Assembly (NCBI GenBank): GCA_964627805.1
Contig: CAZVLA010000028.1
Span: forward strand, 1-64,000
Direction: 5' to 3'
Length of the DNA: 64,000 nt
From: CAZAMI01 sp964627805
GTDB lineage: Archaea; Thermoproteota; Thermoprotei_A; Sulfolobales; NBVN01
Positions within the stretch are counted from its first letter, which is position 1, and the number at the start of each line of letters is the position of its first letter. Positions 25,644 through 33,237 of this stretch are shown piece after piece. The translations under genes and the position numbers were made by a program. The notes below the pieces were generated by a model. It worked only from the letters and a program-made list of their open reading frames with translations. It was not told the DNA's origin and did not search any database.

Positions 25644-26306
25644 ATGGTTACTATTAGGTGGCACGGACACGCGTGCTTCGAGATAGTTAGTTCCAAGGGT
25701 TACACAGTCGTTATAGACCCACACGACGGCGGTAGTATAGGTATTAAACCACCTAAGGTTAAAGCTGATGCCGTACTCATGACTCACGATCACTTTGACC
25801 ATAATGCATGGCACGTAGTTTCTAAGGAGGGAACCCTTAAATACTTAATGAAGGAGGGTGATTTCGAGGTTAATGATATTAAGGTATTAGGTGTTAAGGC
25901 CTACCATGACAAGTATAGGGGGAGACGTAGGGGAGCTGTCGTAATGTATAAACTAATTGTTGATGACTTAGCAATACTTCATGTGGGTGATTTAGGTCAC
26001 GTACTGAGTGAGGACGTAGCTACTAAGTTAAAACCGCTGGACATACTCATGACGCCAGTAGGTGGTACATTCACTATAGACGGTAAGGAGGCGCTAGAAC
26101 TAACTAAGATCCTAGAACCTAAGGCAGTAATACCTATGCATTACTGGGTTCCAGGTATTAACTTACCCTTAGCACCATTAGATAACTTCCTCTCAATATG
26201 TGATTATGAAGTCATTAAGTTAGGTAGTAATGAATGGATTGTAAGTAAGGAGGAGTTAAGTAAGTGGAAAGAAACAAAGGTAGTAGTTTTTGAGTTACCT
26301 AAGTAA
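25644..26306 (+). CDS. UPF0173 metallo-beta-lactamase-fold hydrolase
   Basis: 220-residue MBL-fold protein of the UPF0173/UlaG-like group. The N-terminal IRWHGHACFEI block and metal motif THDHFDH (H48, H50, D52, H53) are diagnostic, followed by HVGDLGH and a late IPMHYW. No cellular substrate is known for the archaeal forms. ATG start at 25644. The last 8 bases overlap the convergent ribbon-helix-helix gene. Confidence 0.9.
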   Translation: MVTIRWHGHACFEIVSSKGYTVVIDPHDGGSIGIKPPKVKADAVLMTHDHFDHNAWHVVSKEGTLKYLMKEGDFEVNDIKVLGVKAYHDKYRGRRRGAVVMYKLIVDDLAILHVGDLGHVLSEDVATKLKPLDILMTPVGGTFTIDGKEALELTKILEPKAVIPMHYWVPGINLPLAPLDNFLSICDYEVIKLGSNEWIVSKEELSKWKETKVVVFELPK

Positions 26307-26487
26307 GTATTATCCTCCTAATCCTTAACCTCCTACCCCTAGTTAATTCAGCTATATTTGCTTTATTATTAATGAACGTCACTATAGCCTCTCTAATTAA
26401 CTCAGACCTAGGTATACCTAACTTCATAGCTAGAGCGTCGAGTCTCTCAAGGAGCTCCTCATCTATTTTAAACGTAACTACCCTCAC
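26299..26487 (-). CDS. Ribbon-helix-helix (CopG-type) DNA-binding protein
   Basis: 62 residues. The RHH fold is clear: strand MRVVTFKIDEELLERLDALA, then LGIPRSELIREAIVTFINN, ending with a basic tail RGRRLRIRR. Dimeric DNA-binding regulator. It is transcribed away from a second RHH gene; the shared upstream region holds a long inverted repeat, the likely operator. ATG or GTG start at 26487. Confidence 0.82.
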   Translation of the reverse strand: MRVVTFKIDEELLERLDALAMKLGIPRSELIREAIVTFINNKANIAELTRGRRLRIRRIILT

Positions 26488-26556
26488 ACATCCACACCTA
26501 AGTCTCTTATGGTATTAGAGGGACTTAATACCTTCTATCGTTCTCTAAGCTATTTC

Positions 26557-26592
26557 TGATATGTACGACTCTTTTAGTAGTTGTACATATCA
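26557..26592. promoter_or_regulatory. Long inverted repeat, probable operator between two RHH genes
   Basis: TGATATGTAC (26557-26566) is an exact inverted repeat of GTACATATCA (26583-26592), with 16 bases between. Arms extend to 13 bp with one mismatch (TGATATGTACGAC against GTTGTACATATCA). It sits directly upstream of a TTTAAATA TATA element (26601-26608) that precedes the TTG of the right-hand RHH gene by about 21 bases. A dimeric RHH repressor binding each half-site is the obvious inference. Confidence 0.7.
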
Positions 26593-26600
26593 TAGCTAGT

Positions 26601-26608
26601 TTTAAATA
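26601..26608 (+). promoter_or_regulatory. TATA box of the RHH/coiled-coil gene
   Basis: TTTAAATA centred about 25 bases before the TTG start at 26629, the spacing expected for a leaderless archaeal transcript. It directly follows the inverted repeat, so repressor bound there would block TBP/TFB. Confidence 0.55.
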
Positions 26609-26628
26609 CTACGATTAATGTATTTCTC

Positions 26629-26994
26629 TTGGAGGGGTCAGACATACCGACAGTACATATATCACTGCCGGAGAAGCTGTACAGTAGGTTGAAGAGGATA
26701 GCTAGTGATATGGGTATTCAAATAACTGACCTTATAAAGATGTTCATAAAAGCCGGTCTTGATGGTGGAACGATAGTAACAAGTAACGCGCCTAACATAC
26801 CAAGTAATGCCACATTATCGAAAGTTGAGAAGGAAGTGTCCTACCTTAAGGGTAGGGTATACATAATGGATCTGGTGATTAAGGACCTGCAATCTAAGAT
26901 TGAGGAGCTTGAGAGGAGGCTAGAGGAGATAGAATCACCTGATGTACTATTCAATATTAGACGCTATAGTGAGGGTAGACTTAATAAGCCTTGA
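26629..26994 (+). CDS. RHH-domain protein with C-terminal coiled coil
   Basis: 121 residues, TTG start. Residues 8-45 resemble a ribbon-helix-helix domain (TVHISLPEKLYSRLKRIASDMG, then a helix). Residues 68-103 (VEKEVSYLKG to ERRLEEIE) form a heptad-like coiled coil that would tetramerise or dimerise it. Probably a transcription regulator acting on the adjacent inverted repeat. No characterised homologue recognised. Confidence 0.75.
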   Translation: MEGSDIPTVHISLPEKLYSRLKRIASDMGIQITDLIKMFIKAGLDGGTIVTSNAPNIPSNATLSKVEKEVSYLKGRVYIMDLVIKDLQSKIEELERRLEEIESPDVLFNIRRYSEGRLNKP

Positions 26995-27008
26995 CACTAT
27001 TATTTCAC

Positions 27009-27069
27009 GGCCCCGCCTAAGGCCCCGAGTCTCGGGGCGTTATGAGGCGGGGAGGGCCACCCCCGGCCC
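27009..27069. other. GC-rich double-hairpin element between convergent genes
   Basis: CCCCGCCT (27011-27018) pairs with AGGCGGGG (27045-27052). Inside, GCCCCGA (27022-27028) pairs with TCGGGGC (27032-27038) across a 3-base loop, leaving an asymmetric internal loop of 3 and 6 bases. A second hairpin GGGCC (27054-27058) with GGCCC (27065-27069) follows immediately. Far more GC-rich than its surroundings, as structured RNAs are in such genomes. It could be a ncRNA (strand unknown) or a bidirectional terminator. No ACA box is evident, so I do not call it H/ACA. Confidence 0.55.
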
Positions 27070-27079
27070 TTCTCCTTAC

Positions 27080-28156
27080 TTATCTGCTTACTGATGACTT
27101 AATCCTCTTAATTAATTCCTTAGCTTTAGGTCTACTTAATACGCTCTCCCTTATTGGCTCCACGATCCTTATTAGATAGTTACTTACCGCGTTTTTTAGG
27201 TCTAGCGGGTGTAGCTTACCCTCTACGTAATCCCTCTCTAGGTCCTCATACCTCCAGTACGTTATCGGACCTCCGTACTTATTTGGTCTATCAATCCTGA
27301 ACTCCACTTCAGATTCTCTAAATATTATGTACTTAGCTATAGCTAGTACAGGGTTACCCTCAACCTGCCTTGGTGGGCAGTATGCCTTCCTAATCTTACT
27401 CCTTATCTCTTCATTCGTGTCGGTTATGAATATAGCTGACTCAGGTCTTGATTTACTCATTTTAATCTCTACGTAGTACTCGTCCCTACTTAACCTACTT
27501 ACGTCCATCCTACCAGTACCTACTAATGAAGGTATTAAGGGTGTGTGTATAGCTACTACTTTCTTCCACTTAAGTTTCTCAGCTACATCTCTAGCGAGCA
27601 TGTGTGCCTTACGTTGATCCATACCGCCTAAGGCCACATCAATCCCTAGGTGGAATATGTCGGTTACCTGCATGAGTGGGTAAATGAGTTTTGAGAAGTC
27701 GGTCTCAGCCTCATCCGCCTTCCTACCCATTATAGTTAGGGCTCTCCTAACCCTAGCTAGTGAGAGTACCTTAGCTACCCTAAGTAACTTCCCCCAATAA
27801 TCAATATCCTTAACTAAGTCCTCAGCATACACGAATTCGTACCTACCCTCAAGACCTAGAGCATTAAGTACGTCAGCTACGTGCTGTGCCGCATACTTAA
27901 TTAACTCTAAATTACCTCCCAACTTATCATTTATCCATGCATGCCAAGTAGCTGCTAATAACTTCATCTTAATACCTACATCAACTAAATCCTTAAACTT
28001 AAACGCCCAGACTAACCACCCAATATGGAATATACCGCTTGGCTCAAACCCTAAGTAACCAGTACCACCTACCTCTAGGACCTTCCTTAACTCTTCCTTA
28101 GTCACTACCTCCTCAGCACACCTAGTAGCTACTCTTAACCTATCCTCTAAATCCAT
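27080..28156 (-). CDS. tyrS: Tyrosyl-tRNA synthetase
   Basis: Class I aminoacyl-tRNA synthetase of archaeal type, 358 residues. HIGH-like motif HIGW is near residue 44, preceded by GYLGFEPSG; the KMSKS loop EIKMSKSRPESA lies near residue 232. Helical C-terminal anticodon-binding part ends at RIKSSVSR. Last gene of a long minus-strand block that includes the ECF transporter. ATG start at 28156. The 3' end abuts the GC-rich hairpin element. Confidence 0.94.
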   Translation of the reverse strand: MDLEDRLRVATRCAEEVVTKEELRKVLEVGGTGYLGFEPSGIFHIGWLVWAFKFKDLVDVGIKMKLLAATWHAWINDKLGGNLELIKYAAQHVADVLNALGLEGRYEFVYAEDLVKDIDYWGKLLRVAKVLSLARVRRALTIMGRKADEAETDFSKLIYPLMQVTDIFHLGIDVALGGMDQRKAHMLARDVAEKLKWKKVVAIHTPLIPSLVGTGRMDVSRLSRDEYYVEIKMSKSRPESAIFITDTNEEIRSKIRKAYCPPRQVEGNPVLAIAKYIIFRESEVEFRIDRPNKYGGPITYWRYEDLERDYVEGKLHPLDLKNAVSNYLIRIVEPIRESVLSRPKAKELIKRIKSSVSR

Positions 28157-28216
28157 AGCACCACCTAAGAGAGATAGTACGTAACTCTTAAATTACTTAC
28201 TTACGTGGTTAATTAA

Positions 28217-29257
28217 CTAAATGAAGTATTTGTAAGTAGATACCCTCCCCTCACCGACGATATTTAATCTGTAACCGCAGTAGGGGCACCTACCGTCCTT
28301 ACTTAACCTATAATTAATTACTCCGTAATGTGTCCTCCTAATAACTACCTTACCGCAGTTGGGGCATTTAGTATGCATGTACTCCGTACTTGCTATGTTA
28401 CCCACGTACACATACCTTATACCACTCCTTAATGCCTCCTCATATATACGAATAAGTAACTCAGTACTTGTGGGTGGTTTAAAGTATTCGTAGGCTGGGT
28501 AATACCTATTTACATGCAGTGGTACGTCATCACCTAAGTATCTTAAGTGATTATCTATTACCCAATCAATACATTCGTCCCAGTCATTAGCTCCAGTAAC
28601 TACTAAGTAGACAGCCTCAACATGAACACCTAACTTAATAGCTTCAGATAAGTTCCTAAGTATTTCTGTAGGGTCTGGTATTCCTTGGTACTTCCTATAA
28701 GTCTCTGGGCAACCCTTAATATCTGCACTTATGGCGTCTAATCCCGCCTTAACTAATTCATGTAGGGCTTCCCTAGTCATTGATGCGTTAGAAACTATTA
28801 CTGTGTAAAGTCCATGCTTCTTAGCCTCCTTGAAAACGTCGATTAAGTATTCAAGATGTATTACTGGTTCGTTAAAGCTAGCGCATACACCCTCATCACC
28901 CCACCTTAAAGCATACTTAACTATATCCTCCGGTGATATCGTCTTAGAATCCTCCGGTGGTGGGTACTTACTTAAGTGCCAGTTCTGACACCAAGGACAG
29001 AGGAAGTTACATCCCCAACCACTGAAGGTAGTTGCTGACGATCCTGGGTAAAAGTGGAAGAGAGGCTTAATCTCTATCGGTCTTGACTCTATAGCTGATA
29101 CCTTACCGTAACCTACGTTATAGAGCTTACCACCTAAGTTTCTGTAGTTCTTGCATAGCCCGTAACTTCCTTGAGGTATTGAGCATCTCCTAATGCATGT
29201 ACCACACCTAACTCTACCACCGCCTTCGGGTTTCTGAAGTATTGCGTACTTACTCAT
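28217..29257 (-). CDS. amrS: AmmeMemoRadiSam-system radical SAM enzyme
   Basis: 346 residues. Radical SAM cluster C83-x3-C87-x2-C90 followed by QN (CNFLCPWCQN), and the leading CTCIRRCSIPQGSYGLC cysteine segment are typical of the AmrS/COG1180 group that co-occurs with AMMECR1 and Memo proteins. A C-terminal zinc ribbon (CPNC...CPYC) is present, as usual. AMMECR1 and Memo partners are not in the window. Reaction unknown. It is 38 bases downstream of the creatininase-family gene on the same strand. Confidence 0.88.
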   Translation of the reverse strand: MSKYAILQKPEGGGRVRCGTCIRRCSIPQGSYGLCKNYRNLGGKLYNVGYGKVSAIESRPIEIKPLFHFYPGSSATTFSGWGCNFLCPWCQNWHLSKYPPPEDSKTISPEDIVKYALRWGDEGVCASFNEPVIHLEYLIDVFKEAKKHGLYTVIVSNASMTREALHELVKAGLDAISADIKGCPETYRKYQGIPDPTEILRNLSEAIKLGVHVEAVYLVVTGANDWDECIDWVIDNHLRYLGDDVPLHVNRYYPAYEYFKPPTSTELLIRIYEEALRSGIRYVYVGNIASTEYMHTKCPNCGKVVIRRTHYGVINYRLSKDGRCPYCGYRLNIVGEGRVSTYKYFI

Positions 29258-29295
29258 TATCCACCCGTGGAATTAGTTCTTAGTTCGTGAATAAG

Positions 29296-30024
29296 TTATT
29301 TAGTTATGTACTTAAGTACCTCCTTAATCACATCAACTATCTCATTAACTACAGCTTCTAGGAACCTCTTACCCTTATCAGCACTACCTAGTCTAGGGTC
29401 TCCATTAAGTGGTAGTGTGAATATGTACTCGTCAATTACCTTAGAGTATAGCCTACCCTTAATGCTTAGGTAGGGCTTTGGATTAGGTACTGCGTACTCC
29501 ATCTTAACTAACTCGGGAGCTACTGCTAATACCGCTGAGGTCTCGTCATCTCCTCCATGACCTACAGCACTGAAGAGTTCCTTCCTAACATCCTGAGCTA
29601 CGTGGGTCCACCAATTAATGACTAATACAGTACCATTAGTTTCGTAAGTTACGTCTCTAGCAGCCATCGATAATGGTAATGTATTACCTCCATGACCATT
29701 AATGATTACCAGTAACTTAAATCCATTCTTAAATACTGATCTCATAACCTCAGCTACGTACTCCTTAAGTACGTCTGACCTAACGTCTATAGTTCCTGAG
29801 AACTTACTTAAGGCCTTACATGATCCGTAGTATATTGGGGGCATTACTACGGCATTACCTAACTTCTCAGCAACTCTCTCAGCTATCCACTTAGGTACTA
29901 TAGTGTCAGTACCTAATGGTAGGTGATCTCCATGCCTCTCAACACTACCTACAGGTAATATAGCTACTACCTTCTCAAGAGATTCGAAGTCCTTACCGAC
30001 TAATTCATCCCACTTAATGACCAA
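29296..30024 (-). CDS. Creatininase-family amidohydrolase
   Basis: 242 residues. Metal ligands fit the family: E29, H31 and D40 in SVERHGDHLPLGTD, NGHGGN near residue 110 and a late VGHGGDDETS glutamate. The family contains creatininase, mycofactocin peptidase and ArfB, the formylamide hydrolase of archaeal riboflavin/F420 synthesis; ArfB is a plausible but unproven assignment. It starts 6 bases after the thioesterase stop, so the two are co-transcribed. Confidence 0.85.
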   Translation of the reverse strand: MVIKWDELVGKDFESLEKVVAILPVGSVERHGDHLPLGTDTIVPKWIAERVAEKLGNAVVMPPIYYGSCKALSKFSGTIDVRSDVLKEYVAEVMRSVFKNGFKLLVIINGHGGNTLPLSMAARDVTYETNGTVLVINWWTHVAQDVRKELFSAVGHGGDDETSAVLAVAPELVKMEYAVPNPKPYLSIKGRLYSKVIDEYIFTLPLNGDPRLGSADKGKRFLEAVVNEIVDVIKEVLKYITK

Positions 30025-30030
30025 CCCTAC

Positions 30031-30435
30031 TCACCCCTTAATTAGTTCCTTAAGCCTACTCACGAATTCTTCCTTATCAACTATAGCCCTCTCATGAATA
30101 CCATGACCTACCTTCCTACCCCTCCAGAACACCTCAACCCAGAACGTGAGTCTATTCTTATCAATACTTAGTAATTCAGACCTAACCTCAATCTCCTCAC
30201 CTATGGGTGCTGCTGTTAAGTGCCTAACATTAACTAGTGTACCTACCGTTGTCTTTCCCTCAGGCAGGTAAGGCTCTACAGATTCCTTACACGTCTCCTC
30301 CATAAATGCTATCATCGAAGGTGTTGAGAGTACCTCAATATTTCCTGAACCAACGTGTTTAGCTGAGTGCTGAGGTCCCGGAATGTATTTCTTTACGTAT
30401 TTAAGCCCCTTAACTAACTCACTCATAATTATCAC
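30031..30435 (-). CDS. Hot-dog-fold thioesterase, FlK-like
   Basis: 134 residues resembling fluoroacetyl-CoA thioesterase FlK-type hot-dog enzymes. Blocks seen: STPSMIAFMEETCKE, LPEGKTTVGTLVNVRHLTAAP with the conserved Thr/Glu/His environment, and GHGIHERAIVD. It would hydrolyse an acyl-CoA; the acyl group cannot be read. The frame opens three codons before an internal ATG (SELVK), which may be the true start. It lies 23 bases after the ECF T gene. Confidence 0.85.
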   Translation of the reverse strand: MIIMSELVKGLKYVKKYIPGPQHSAKHVGSGNIEVLSTPSMIAFMEETCKESVEPYLPEGKTTVGTLVNVRHLTAAPIGEEIEVRSELLSIDKNRLTFWVEVFWRGRKVGHGIHERAIVDKEEFVSRLKELIKG

Positions 30436-30458
30436 CGACTATGCTTAGTTAATCCTCC

Positions 30459-31160
30459 TTAAAAGTATGTGTTCATGATTAGTACATAGGTAATTAGCGA
30501 GATGATGGGTAGTACCTGTAGTAGAATAGCTCTTGGGTCATAACTGAAGTGGGGATTGAAGAACCTTAACTTAAGGTAGAGCCCTTCTTCATACATCCTT
30601 GAGTGCTCTATAGACGCTAATATACTCACAGCAACGCCTTTACCAACGCCCTCCCCCTTAAGGTCATTAACTAGTAAGGCTGACTCCATATCACGTAATG
30701 TATGGGGTATTACCTTCCATAAAAGCGCTGGGAACACTGCACCCTCCTTAATACCTAGTCTTCTGAGTAGGTACGAAATCTCCATGGGATTCATCATGAA
30801 TACTGCAGTAAGTATTGATAAAGTATTGAGTAGTACTCTAGAACCTATTATTAATGAATTAATTAGTGAGTGCGTAAACGGTATTGTAGTTAGTACGTAC
30901 CAAGCTGTAGGTAGTATTGCGAGTATTACTGAGTAGATGAATAACCTATACGTTCGTGCTGTTAAATGAATTAACACCAAGGTAATCATTACTATCACCA
31001 ATCCGTACCTACACCAAGTACCTACGTATACTAAGGTAGTAGCTAATGCGATCCCAAGTATTGATGAGGAATGCCTCCACCAAGTATCGTCACCTATGAA
31101 TACCGCTCTAAGTATTAGTTCCTCAATAACCGATACCAACTTCGTTATTGGGTTACTCAA
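30459..31160 (-). CDS. ECF transporter transmembrane T component
   Basis: 233 residues with four to six hydrophobic segments, CbiQ/EcfT family. The two cytoplasmic coupling helices are visible: NDLKGEGVG (normally an Ala-Arg-Gly motif, here altered) and the later EEGLYLKLR. It bridges the ATPases and the substrate-binding S protein. It overlaps the fused ATPase gene by 8 bases. The altered coupling motif suggests a dedicated group I-type transporter. Confidence 0.78.
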   Translation of the reverse strand: MSNPITKLVSVIEELILRAVFIGDDTWWRHSSSILGIALATTLVYVGTWCRYGLVIVMITLVLIHLTARTYRLFIYSVILAILPTAWYVLTTIPFTHSLINSLIIGSRVLLNTLSILTAVFMMNPMEISYLLRRLGIKEGAVFPALLWKVIPHTLRDMESALLVNDLKGEGVGKGVAVSILASIEHSRMYEEGLYLKLRFFNPHFSYDPRAILLQVLPIISLITYVLIMNTYF

Positions 31161-32412
31161 GCGTAATCACCTCATCACATATGCTTAGTATGTCATCATC
31201 GTGTGATGCTATAACAAATGAAGTCCCTCTAGACCTAGCCTTAACTATTGATTCGAGTACGAAGTACTTAGACCTAGGATCTAAACCTACGGTTGGTTCA
31301 TCAAGCAGTATTAAATCAGCACCCCTAACTAGTGCTGAAGCAATAGCCACTCTCCTTCTCTCACCAGTACTTAGTCTCATTATCGGTGACTTAGCTACGC
31401 AGTCCACGCCGAATAGCTTAAGTACCTCATAACGACCCCTAACCTCCTCAATAGGTGTTGGTTCCGAAAAGTAAAGTAGGGGATTATCAGGTATGTAGAG
31501 CACCTTACCATTCACACTTACTTCATAACTACTTCCAGACCTACGAGAGGCTATTAACTTAAGTAATGTGGTCTTACCTGAACCTGAGGGACCCCTAATG
31601 AGTAATACCTCACCACGCCTTACACTAAAGCTTACATTACTTAATACGTACTTACTCATTCCCGGGTACTTAAATCTACGTACATTAACTCTACACACTA
31701 CATCACTACCTGGGCTTCCCCTACCTAACTCCTTAATCTTGCGTCTCCATACTTTATAGGGGTCACTATTGAGCCTTAAAGGCTCTAACCTACCGTTACT
31801 TAGGAAATAAACCTTATCAACTACAGATTCCCACTTGCTTACGTCATGGTCAATTATGATTACTGTTGCTTTAATCTCCTTAAGTATTCCCTTGACCACA
31901 TTAACTACTTTTAAAGCGTTAATCTTATCCAAGTGGGATGTTGGCTCATCAAGTAAGAATATACTCCTCCCTGAGACCTCAGCTGATGCTATACTCAATC
32001 TCTGAAGCTCTCCTGAGCTTAACGTGTACGTAGGTCTACTTAACAGGTCATGCAGTCCGTACTTACGCAGTAACTCCTTAATATCACTCATACTTAACTT
32101 AAGCTTACTGAATGACATTACTTCAGACCATACATAAGGAGTTACTATAGAGTACCAAGGTTCCTGAGGTACGTAGTATATGTACTTACGTAAGTAAGTA
32201 GGATCAGGTTTTAACGTTCCTGAGACCTTAGCTTTAATTACGTAAGGTATGACTGTAGATATTACTCTAAGTAATGTAGTCTTACCTGAACCTGAAGGAC
32301 CGGTAATTAACGTAGCCTTACCTGATTCAAATAGTGCTGTTAGTTTTGAGAGTACTTCTCTACCACCTTCGTAAGCTACGCTTAACTCCTCAATTACTAC
32401 GTCATTACTCAA
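31153..32412 (-). CDS. ECF transporter ATPase with two fused domains
   Basis: 419 residues containing both energising ATPase domains in one chain. Domain 1: GPSGSGKTT near residue 38, LSSGELQR, FLLDEPTSHLD. Domain 2: GPSGSGKTT again, LSTGERRR, ILLDEPTVGLD. All catalytic motifs are intact. Fusion of EcfA and EcfA' is common in archaea. Overlaps the S gene upstream and T gene downstream by 8 bases each, so S, A and T are made from one mRNA. Confidence 0.92.
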   Translation of the reverse strand: MSNDVVIEELSVAYEGGREVLSKLTALFESGKATLITGPSGSGKTTLLRVISTVIPYVIKAKVSGTLKPDPTYLRKYIYYVPQEPWYSIVTPYVWSEVMSFSKLKLSMSDIKELLRKYGLHDLLSRPTYTLSSGELQRLSIASAEVSGRSIFLLDEPTSHLDKINALKVVNVVKGILKEIKATVIIIDHDVSKWESVVDKVYFLSNGRLEPLRLNSDPYKVWRRKIKELGRGSPGSDVVCRVNVRRFKYPGMSKYVLSNVSFSVRRGEVLLIRGPSGSGKTTLLKLIASRRSGSSYEVSVNGKVLYIPDNPLLYFSEPTPIEEVRGRYEVLKLFGVDCVAKSPIMRLSTGERRRVAIASALVRGADLILLDEPTVGLDPRSKYFVLESIVKARSRGTSFVIASHDDDILSICDEVITLE

Positions 32413-33172
32413 TACCTGGCTTACCTCCAGTAGCTCTAGCTATGAATGAGGCTATAGGTAACGCTACTGAGAGCCCCACTAATGCTTGACCGAAGTTTAC
32501 GGGTACCTCAAATAATGCCTGCATGGGTGGTACCCTATTAACTATTGGATTAGTGAAGAAGTACTCGTAGAGGAAGTACCCAGTAACCATTACCATACCA
32601 CCTAATAGCATCGAGACAGCTAACGATACGTTCTCCTTACCCCTAACTAGTACTGCGTATAGTAGAGTAATCGTTATGACCGCACCTACGCATACCCATA
32701 GTATAGGGCTTAAGCTTATCTTACCAGATATCAGTACAGCCTTAAACCCTAACACACTAACGGGTACTGAAGTTAATTCAGCAATACCTGACAACTTAAA
32801 CACACCTAAGGTAGTTATGACAGCACCTACAGTTACTGAAGCTACTACTGAGAGTGCCTTAGCTAATCTTAGGGATCTCCTCCTAAGTACTGATATCAAG
32901 TAAGAAACCACGAATCCCTCACAGAACTTAATCACTAAGGTACCTGGTGCGAAGTAGGGGTAGCCAGTTACTGCATCAGCTATTGCTGAACCTACACCGG
33001 CAGCTATTGCCGTCTCGAGTGGGGGTGATATAGCTGCTATCGCGTATATTGCTGTCTCACCTAAGTTGAAGTAACCCCTAGTAGCTGGTGTGTAGATCTG
33101 AAGGACTACCGTAGCTACGAATACTAATGCAGTGAATATCACTAACCTAACTACATTACCTACGCTTCCCAT
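32405..33172 (-). CDS. ECF transporter substrate-binding S component
   Basis: 255-residue membrane protein with about six hydrophobic segments. The FNLGETAIYAIAAISPPLETAIAAG and GYPYFAPGTLVIKFCEGF blocks are typical of an ECF S component family (COG4720/ThiW-like grouping is uncertain). It determines the vitamin or precursor taken up, but the substrate is not readable. First gene of the S-A-T unit, 65 bases after the threonine-synthase-like/HTH gene, a candidate local regulator. Confidence 0.8.
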   Translation of the reverse strand: MGSVGNVVRLVIFTALVFVATVVLQIYTPATRGYFNLGETAIYAIAAISPPLETAIAAGVGSAIADAVTGYPYFAPGTLVIKFCEGFVVSYLISVLRRRSLRLAKALSVVASVTVGAVITTLGVFKLSGIAELTSVPVSVLGFKAVLISGKISLSPILWVCVGAVITITLLYAVLVRGKENVSLAVSMLLGGMVMVTGYFLYEYFFTNPIVNRVPPMQALFEVPVNFGQALVGLSVALPIASFIARATGGKPGIE

Positions 33173-33237
33173 TACACCACCGAACCTAGTCTAATGTGGT
33201 GACTTAATTAGTCGGAGCATCAGTATCTACCTCAGTA

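Noticed and set aside
27009..27069. Calling the GC-rich hairpins an H/ACA guide RNA
   Set aside because: No ACA at the right distance on either strand and no clear kink-turn, so only an unclassified element is reported.
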